Origin: Conexibacter sp. CPCC 205762
Lineage (GTDB): Bacteria > Actinomycetota > Thermoleophilia > Solirubrobacterales > Solirubrobacteraceae
Direction of reading: 5' to 3'
Assembly (NCBI RefSeq): GCF_030646155.1
Contig: NZ_JAUTDN010000006.1
Span: forward strand, 124,001-188,000
Length of the DNA: 64,000 bases
In this document: positions 59,676 through 64,000 of the stretch, piece after piece
How the letters are laid out: each line of letters begins with the position of its first letter
How positions within the stretch are numbered: position 1 is the first letter of the stretch
Program-made: the position numbers and the translations under genes
Notes under the pieces: model-generated
What the model was told of the DNA's origin: nothing
The model's input: only the letters and a program-made list of their open reading frames with translations
Databases searched by the model: none

Positions 59676-61042
59676 GCAGCCACCTCCTCGGGTGTCGCGG
59701 CGTGCGCGGGCAGCGGCAGCAGCGACGGTGCGGCGCAGCGCTCGCAGGCGCCGTGGCGGACGTGGTCGTCGAACTCGGCGGCGAAGACGCGCAGGGCGCT
59801 CGCGAGCATCCGCAGCGCGCCGTCGGGATGGCGGCAGGCGCCGCGCCCGTCGATTTGCCCGCACCAGCGGCGCACGCGCGGCAGCGGATCCTCGCGCGGC
59901 CTGCGCGGCGCCGACAGCGGTTCCAGCGCGGTCGCGATCGCGTCGAGCCCGTAGAGGCACGGTCCGCATTGCCCGGCCGACTCGTCCGCCAGCCAGCGCA
60001 TCAGCCGCACCGTCTCCGCGACGCCGCAGGAGCCGGCCGGCAGCGCCACGATCGCGCCGCAGCCGACGGTCGCGCCGAGCGGCCGCAGATCGGCCTGCAG
60101 CAGCCGCACACGCCCCGCCGCCGCCCCGTCGACCCACCCGCCCGCATAGCCGCCGACGAGCAGCGCGCGCACACCCGCCCCACCATTTGCGTCACCCTCG
60201 CCGCGATGTGCGTCGCTCGCGCCGCGATTCGCGTCGGACGCGCCGCGATTTGCGTCGGACGCGCCGCGATTTGCGTCACTCGCGCCGCGATTTGCGTCGG
60301 ACGCGCCGGGCATGAGCTCGCTCAGCGGCGTGCCGAGCGGGACCTCGCGGACGACGGCGGCGTCGAGCGTGACGAGCGTCGTGCCGGGCTCGGCGGCGGT
60401 GCCGGCGGCGCGGAACCAGTCGGCGCCGTGGGCGGCGATCAGCGCGAGCTGGGCGAGCGTCTCGACGTTCTGCACGAGCGCCGGCCGGGCGCCCTCCCAC
60501 GGCCGTCGCACGGTCGGCAGCGGCGGGCCGCCGGCGAGCGCGTTCAGCACGGCCCGCTCCTCGCCCGCGACGAAGCCGGCGGGGACGGGGAAGACCTCCA
60601 CCGGCACGCGATCGCGTCCGGCGGCGGTGCGTTCCGCCAGCGCGGTGGCGAGCGCGGCGCGGGCGCTGCCTGCGCCGGCCCGTACCGCGACCACCGCCCG
60701 CTCGGCGCCGAGCGCGAGCGCGGTCAGCTGGAGGCCGTCAAGCACGAGGTGGGGGGAGCGGGTCAGCAGCGTGCGGTCCTTGCCGCTCGCGGGCTCGCCC
60801 TCGCTGCCGTTGGCGACGACGAACGGCGCCCGCCGCGCCTCCGCGAGCGCGCGCAGCTTGCGATCGGTCGGGAAGCCGGCACCGCCGCGCCCGCGCAGCC
60901 CGGCGCGTTCGGCGAGGTCGGCCAGCGCCCCGGCGCCGAGCCCGCTCTCGAGCGCAGGCAGCCCGTGCAGCGCCAGATGGTCGCCGAGCGCCACCGTCCC
61001 GCGCCCCGGCCCGGCCATCAGCCGCGGTGTCGAGGCAGTCAT
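59672..61042 (-). CDS. NuoF-like flavoprotein with heptad repeat insertion
   Basis: A 456-residue relative of the 51-kDa subunit of complex I. GLRGRGGAGFPTDRK is the FMN/NADH loop and VANGSEGEPASGKDR the second nucleotide loop; an SLBB-like region follows. The C-terminal Fe-S segment reads ESAGQCGPCLYGLDAI, where NuoF has ESCGxCxPC, so the first Cys is Ala; GRGACRHP gives a further Cys. Between LSELMPG and VRALLVGGYAGGW lie ~48 residues of ASDANRG repeats. No NuoE or NuoG partner is present; it likely works with the ferredoxin and the membrane haem protein. Confidence 0.9.
   Translation of the reverse strand: MTASTPRLMAGPGRGTVALGDHLALHGLPALESGLGAGALADLAERAGLRGRGGAGFPTDRKLRALAEARRAPFVVANGSEGEPASGKDRTLLTRSPHLVLDGLQLTALALGAERAVVAVRAGAGSARAALATALAERTAAGRDRVPVEVFPVPAGFVAGEERAVLNALAGGPPLPTVRRPWEGARPALVQNVETLAQLALIAAHGADWFRAAGTAAEPGTTLVTLDAAVVREVPLGTPLSELMPGASDANRGASDANRGASDANRGASDANRGASDAHRGEGDANGGAGVRALLVGGYAGGWVDGAAAGRVRLLQADLRPLGATVGCGAIVALPAGSCGVAETVRLMRWLADESAGQCGPCLYGLDAIATALEPLSAPRRPREDPLPRVRRWCGQIDGRGACRHPDGALRMLASALRVFAAEFDDHVRHGACERCAAPSLLPLPAHAATPEEVAA
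60189..60307 (-). repeat. In-frame 21-bp repeat array inside the NuoF-like gene
   Basis: Five units of 21 bp begin at 60189, 60210, 60231, 60252 and 60273, with a partial sixth at 60294. The third and fourth are identical and share GCGTCGGACGCGCCGCGATT. Encodes (A)SDANRG heptads. Related to the array at 51777. Confidence 0.92.
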
Positions 61043-61656
61043 CGCGCCACCGCCCGCGCTCGCGTGCGGCCCGTGGAGGTCGTGCGGCCGGCGGCGGGCG
61101 GGGCCGGCGGCGACGGGTCGCCGCGCAGCACGCCGAGCCGGGCGACGACCGCCGCCGCGACCGTCGCGCAGCAGAGCGCGATCACGGCCAGCAGCCAGAC
61201 GCTGCCGCTGTCGCTGCCGGTCCCGATCGTGTGCACGAGCGCGATCGGCCAGCAGGCGTACGCCGCCCAGTGGATCGCGCGCCAGGTGCGGTGGCCGATC
61301 CGCTGCCGCAGGATGCCGCTGATCGCGAGCGCCAGCAGGATGTCGAAGGCGACCGCGCCGAGGCCGACGAAGAAGGTCCGGTAGCCGGAGGCGAACGGCA
61401 CGACCGCGTCGATCCAGCGCACGTCGACGTAGCCGTCGAGCACGGTCGTCGCGACGTGCACGCCGACGAAGACGAGCGCCAGCAGCGCGGCGCTGCGGTG
61501 GATCGCGTCGAGTGCGAAGCGGGGCCAGCCGCGCGCCTGCAGCCGCAGCACGCCGGCGACGCCGAGCGCCATCGTCGTCGTCAGCAGCAGGAAGGCGACG
61601 ACCCCGGCCCCGCGCGTCGCGAGCCACATCGGGGAGATGCTGGCGAAGAGCGTCAT
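61039..61656 (-). CDS. Haem-b-type membrane protein (ferric reductase-like domain)
   Basis: A 205-residue protein with about six membrane helices. His residues sit in paired helices: AIHRSAALLALVFVGVHVATT and AIHWAAYACWPIALVHTIGT, as expected for bis-His haem b in ferric reductase-like and cytochrome b561-like domains. The start ATG 61656 overlaps the apbE stop as TGATG and the stop overlaps the NuoF-like gene as ATGA. It would carry electrons across the membrane between the cytoplasmic flavoprotein/ferredoxin and an external acceptor. Confidence 0.88.
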   Translation of the reverse strand: MTLFASISPMWLATRGAGVVAFLLLTTTMALGVAGVLRLQARGWPRFALDAIHRSAALLALVFVGVHVATTVLDGYVDVRWIDAVVPFASGYRTFFVGLGAVAFDILLALAISGILRQRIGHRTWRAIHWAAYACWPIALVHTIGTGSDSGSVWLLAVIALCCATVAAAVVARLGVLRGDPSPPAPPAAGRTTSTGRTRARAVAR

Positions 61657-62756
61657 CACGCTGCCCCTTCCAGCGGCGTGAAGCGCACGCGCGGAGCGCT
61701 GCCGGCCGCGCGGCGCGGCGGGTTCGGCCAGGCGCCGACGTGGAGCGTCGCGCCGTTGCGCGCGACCAGCCGCGCCGGCAGCCCCAGCGCGGCGAGCCAG
61801 CGGGGTGCGTCGGCGCCGCGGACGAGCGCGGCGGTCGCGGCGGCGTTGGCGTCGACGCAGGAGGCGGCGGCGACGGTCGCGGTCCGCCACGGCGTGCGCG
61901 CCGGCAGGCCGCTGCGCGGGTCGATCACGTGGTGGCGCAGCTCGCCGCCGGCGACCCAGCGGCGGACGGTCGTGCCGGAGGTGGCAAGGCCGCCGACGCG
62001 TATCGCGATCGTCTCGCCGGCGCCCGCGTCGTCGGCCTCGGCGGCCACGTCGCGGTGGTCGTCGCGGACGCGCACCGTCCAGCCGCCGTCGGGCGCTTCG
62101 CCGGCGATCGCGACGTCGCCGCCGAGCGCGACCAGCACGCCCGCGCCGGTCCGCAGCTGCGCGGCCCTCGCGGCATGGTCGGCCGCGAGCGCCTTCGCGC
62201 TCGCGCCGAGGTCGAGCTCGACCCCGGCCGGCACGCGCACGATCCCGGCCAGCTCGTCGACCTCGACCTGCCGCCAGCGGGGGATCTCGGCGCGCGCGTC
62301 AGCGGGGGCCGGCCGCGCGGGGGAGGCGGGCGCGTCGTCGTTTGCGGAGCCGGCGCCGTCCCCCGGCCGGCGCGGGCGCTCGCTGCCCGCGCCGGCCGGC
62401 GCGCTGGCTGGGTCCGCAGGCGCGGCCAGCAGGTCGAAGTCACGGTCGTAGCCGGCGCGGCGCAGCGCGGCGCCGAGCGCCGGGTCGACGAGGCCGTCGG
62501 TCGCCCGCGCGACCCGCAGCGCGACCGCGACCGCATGCGCGAAGGTGCGCGACACCGCGACCGGCGCGCCGCCGGCGGCGTTCACGGTCGACAGCTCGGA
62601 GTCGTCGCGGAAGCGGCTGCAGGCCAGCTCGAAGGCGGCCAGCTCGCGCTCGACCGCCGCCCGCGCGACGGGCAGCGCGCGCGGGTCGGTCACGACCAGG
62701 CGCGCCGTCGAGCCGAGCGCGCGCCAGCTCGCCGTGGCTGTCGCCGGGGCGCTCAT
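61656..62756 (-). CDS. apbE: FAD:protein FMN transferase
   Basis: A 366-residue ApbE, which links FMN covalently to Ser/Thr of target proteins. Motifs: ELACSRFRDDSELSTVN, VELDLGASAKALAADHAA, VALGGDVAIAG and HHVIDPRSGLPA. A ~45-residue Pro/Ala/Gly-rich insertion (about 112-158) interrupts the fold. No signal peptide is visible although most known targets are outside the membrane; export or a cytoplasmic site of action is unresolved. It lies between a Ser/Thr-rich membrane peptide with SGAT and SGAS sequences and the haem protein. Confidence 0.93.
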   Translation of the reverse strand: MSAPATATASWRALGSTARLVVTDPRALPVARAAVERELAAFELACSRFRDDSELSTVNAAGGAPVAVSRTFAHAVAVALRVARATDGLVDPALGAALRRAGYDRDFDLLAAPADPASAPAGAGSERPRRPGDGAGSANDDAPASPARPAPADARAEIPRWRQVEVDELAGIVRVPAGVELDLGASAKALAADHAARAAQLRTGAGVLVALGGDVAIAGEAPDGGWTVRVRDDHRDVAAEADDAGAGETIAIRVGGLATSGTTVRRWVAGGELRHHVIDPRSGLPARTPWRTATVAAASCVDANAAATAALVRGADAPRWLAALGLPARLVARNGATLHVGAWPNPPRRAAGSAPRVRFTPLEGAA

Positions 62757-63115
62757 GACGCACCCGACGAGGCTTGCGGCGTGCTGCTCGACGACTGCGG
62801 GGAGGAGGACGGCGCCTGCAGCGTGGCGCCGCTCTGCGACTGCGTCGACTGCTCGTTCGAGGTCGAGCCGGAGGTCGAGGAGGTCGACGACGAGCCCGTC
62901 GTGGAGGAGGCGGTGGTCGACGTGGTCGAGCCGGTGTCGCGCGCCGCGAGGCCGGCGAAGGCGCCGGTCAGGATGACGGCGCCGCCGACCATCCAGCGGC
63001 GTGCGGTGCGCACGCGCTGGAGGCCGGCGTCGCGGCGGGAGGCGCGTTCGGCGGCCGGCTCGCTGCCGGCGCCGGCGTCGCCGCGGGAGGAGCGGGGATC
63101 TGGCGTCTCGGACAT
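62753..63115 (-). CDS. Small membrane protein with Ser/Thr-rich tail and SGA[T/S] motifs
   Basis: A 120-residue protein, first gene of the electron-transfer operon. A basic cytoplasmic N-terminus (RASRRDAGLQRVRTARR) precedes one membrane helix (about 41-57, WMVGGAVILTGAFAGLA). The tail of ~60 residues is Ser/Thr/Gln-rich and external by charge. It contains QSQSGAT (92-98) and ends QASSGAS (114-120); both resemble the flavinylation motif D-x2-[ST]-G-A-[ST] with Gln in place of Asp. No known domain. It overlaps apbE as ATGA. A carrier of covalent FMN is a plausible but untested role. Confidence 0.8.
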   Translation of the reverse strand: MSETPDPRSSRGDAGAGSEPAAERASRRDAGLQRVRTARRWMVGGAVILTGAFAGLAARDTGSTTSTTASSTTGSSSTSSTSGSTSNEQSTQSQSGATLQAPSSSPQSSSSTPQASSGAS

Positions 63116-63200
63116 GAGAACAGCGTCCGCCCGCCGTGCAAAGAAGCCCTAAGCGGAGCCTCAGAGTTGCCTGGGAGCGCGCGGCGCGTCAGCGCTCGCG

Positions 63201-63674
63201 CTACTGCTCGCGGCAGTCGCTGCAGGCGCCGTGGAGCACGACGTCGTGCTCGTCGACGGCGAACGAGAGGCGTCTGGAGACCTGCTCGATCGCCTCCTCC
63301 AGCGACGGGTCCTCGAACGGCTCGATCGTGCCGCAGTTGTCGCAGACGAGGTGGTGATGGTGGTCGCCGTCGGGCTGGTGGCGCTCGTAGCGCGCGATCC
63401 CCTGGCCGACCTCGATCTTCTGCACCAGTCTCAGCTCGGTCAGCAGCTCGAGCACGCGATAGACGCTGGCGCGGCCGACCGCTCTGCCGCCGTCGCGCAG
63501 GCGGTCGTCGATCTCCTGCGCGGTCAGCGCGCAGTCCTGCGCCGCCAGCAGCTCGACGACGGCGTTGCGCGCGCCGCCCTTGCGGTGCCCGGCGTCCGAC
63601 AGCGTCGCGAGCGTGTGCTGCTGCCAGTCGAGGCTGGGATGCAGGTGCGAATGGGAGTGCGCGTGCGGCTCCAT
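63201..63674 (-). CDS. Fur-family metal-responsive repressor (Zur-like)
   Basis: A 157-residue Fur-family protein. The His-rich N-terminus (EPHAHSHSHLH) may bind zinc or nickel. The winged helix is LTAQEIDDRLRDGGRAVGRA, with SVYRVLELLTELRLV; the metal sites include the HHHHLVCDNCG segment and the structural zinc pair CDNC and CSDC. Divergent from a metal ABC permease, so control of zinc uptake is likely. TAGCAT is 8 nt before ATG 63674, and GGAGG is directly before it. Confidence 0.93.
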   Translation of the reverse strand: MEPHAHSHSHLHPSLDWQQHTLATLSDAGHRKGGARNAVVELLAAQDCALTAQEIDDRLRDGGRAVGRASVYRVLELLTELRLVQKIEVGQGIARYERHQPDGDHHHHLVCDNCGTIEPFEDPSLEEAIEQVSRRLSFAVDEHDVVLHGACSDCREQ

Positions 63675-63715
63675 CACCTCCGATGCTAGCGGCCGGAGAG
63701 GCACCGCAGGGCTGC

Positions 63716-63728
63716 GAGACTGGTTCTC
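63716..63728. promoter_or_regulatory. Fur/Zur-type box
   Basis: GAGACTGGTTCTC matches the 13-bp Fur-family palindrome GATAATGATTATC at nine positions. It lies in the 71-bp divergent gap, directly before the likely -10 box TAGACT (63732-63737) of the permease gene. Confidence 0.45.
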
Positions 63729-63745
63729 ATCTAGACTCGGCAGCC

Positions 63746-64000
63746 GTGTTCGAGGCGTTCGACTACCCGTTCATGCAGAGAGCGCTCGTCGAGCTGCTGC
63801 TGCTGTCGCTCGCGGCCGGCACGCTCGGCACCTGGATCGTCGTCCGCGGCCTCGCCTTCTACTCCCACGGCGTCGCCGCCGCGGCCTTCCCCGGGCTCGT
63901 GCTCGCCGACGGCCTCGGCTTCAGCGCGACGCTCGGCGCCTTCGGCGTCGCGCTGCTGTTCGCGCTGACCGTCGGCCAGCTCGCCGCGCGCACCAGCAGC
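63746..64000 (+). CDS. Metal ABC transporter permease (ZnuB/ABC-3 family), truncated by window edge
   Basis: The first 85 codons of a membrane permease are visible; the gene continues past base 64000. GTG 63746 is 8 nt after TAGACT, without a ribosome site. Features of the ABC-3 family are clear: MQRALVELLLLSLAAGTLGTW in helix 1 and RGLAFYSHGVAAAAFPGLVLA. Divergent from the Fur-family repressor, it most likely imports zinc. In this arrangement the permease comes first; the other transporter genes would lie beyond the edge. Confidence 0.9.
   Translation, partial: MFEAFDYPFMQRALVELLLLSLAAGTLGTWIVVRGLAFYSHGVAAAAFPGLVLADGLGFSATLGAFGVALLFALTVGQLAARTSS

Noticed and set aside
60189-60307. CRISPR array
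   Set aside because: Units are contiguous 21-bp repeats without spacers, in frame with a gene, and no cas gene is present.

Overview
The window is about 73% G+C actinobacterial DNA. Its gene families (DUF1707/LiaF-like protein, DUF3618, actinobacterial holin-like protein, ECF41 sigma factor), many leaderless-looking starts and the series of large exported proteins with Arg/Lys-rich tails suggest the Solirubrobacterales (Conexibacter/Solirubrobacter type, class Thermoleophilia). That placement is inference; no rRNA gene is present. An unusual trait is heavy use of the AGA arginine codon. I saw no tRNA, rRNA, insertion sequence, prophage or CRISPR array.

Layout. 1-2.5 kb: TetR regulators and a DHA2-type drug efflux pump. 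2.5-6.9 kb: a tiny membrane peptide with a possibly sequestered ribosome site, a DUF1707 protein, a His-motif membrane protein, two small unknown genes, and a BrkB/DUF3618/holin envelope operon. 6.9-14.7 kb (minus): an eight-gene operon, pstS-pstC-pstA-pstB-lipoprotein-zinc ribbon-zinc ribbon-phosphoesterase-like, in which every stop overlaps the next start. 14.8-30.2 kb (plus): a divergent block of exported proteins, a second PstS preceded by an 11-bp-phased PHO-box-like array, and a four-gene operon of an FtsH-type membrane protease plus three exported proteins. These two blocks look like an enlarged phosphate-acquisition and cell-surface locus.

30-50 kb: VanY-type peptidase, acyl-CoA dehydrogenase, BBE-type FAD oxidase, a Cna-B-like exported protein, a two-component system, an ECF sigma/anti-sigma pair, methionine aminopeptidase, MerR, an ECF41 sigma factor divergent from its epimerase partner with a matching promoter, a wHTH-MNT/HEPN toxin-antitoxin pair with tandem operators, a Thr-type sulfatase-fold hydrolase, a VOC dioxygenase, and the mhpF-mhpE pair.

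51-59.4 kb: an amino-sugar catabolic locus (nagA divergent from sugar ABC transporter, ROK kinase, GntR regulator and two SIS proteins). 59.4-63.1 kb (minus): an electron-transfer operon with a Ser/Thr-rich membrane peptide carrying two SGA[T/S] motifs, ApbE flavin transferase, a haem-b-type membrane protein, a NuoF-like flavoprotein and a ferredoxin. The window ends with a Fur-family repressor divergent from a metal ABC permease that runs off the edge. nagA and the NuoF-like gene, otherwise unrelated, both carry in-frame arrays of the same 21-bp repeat family.
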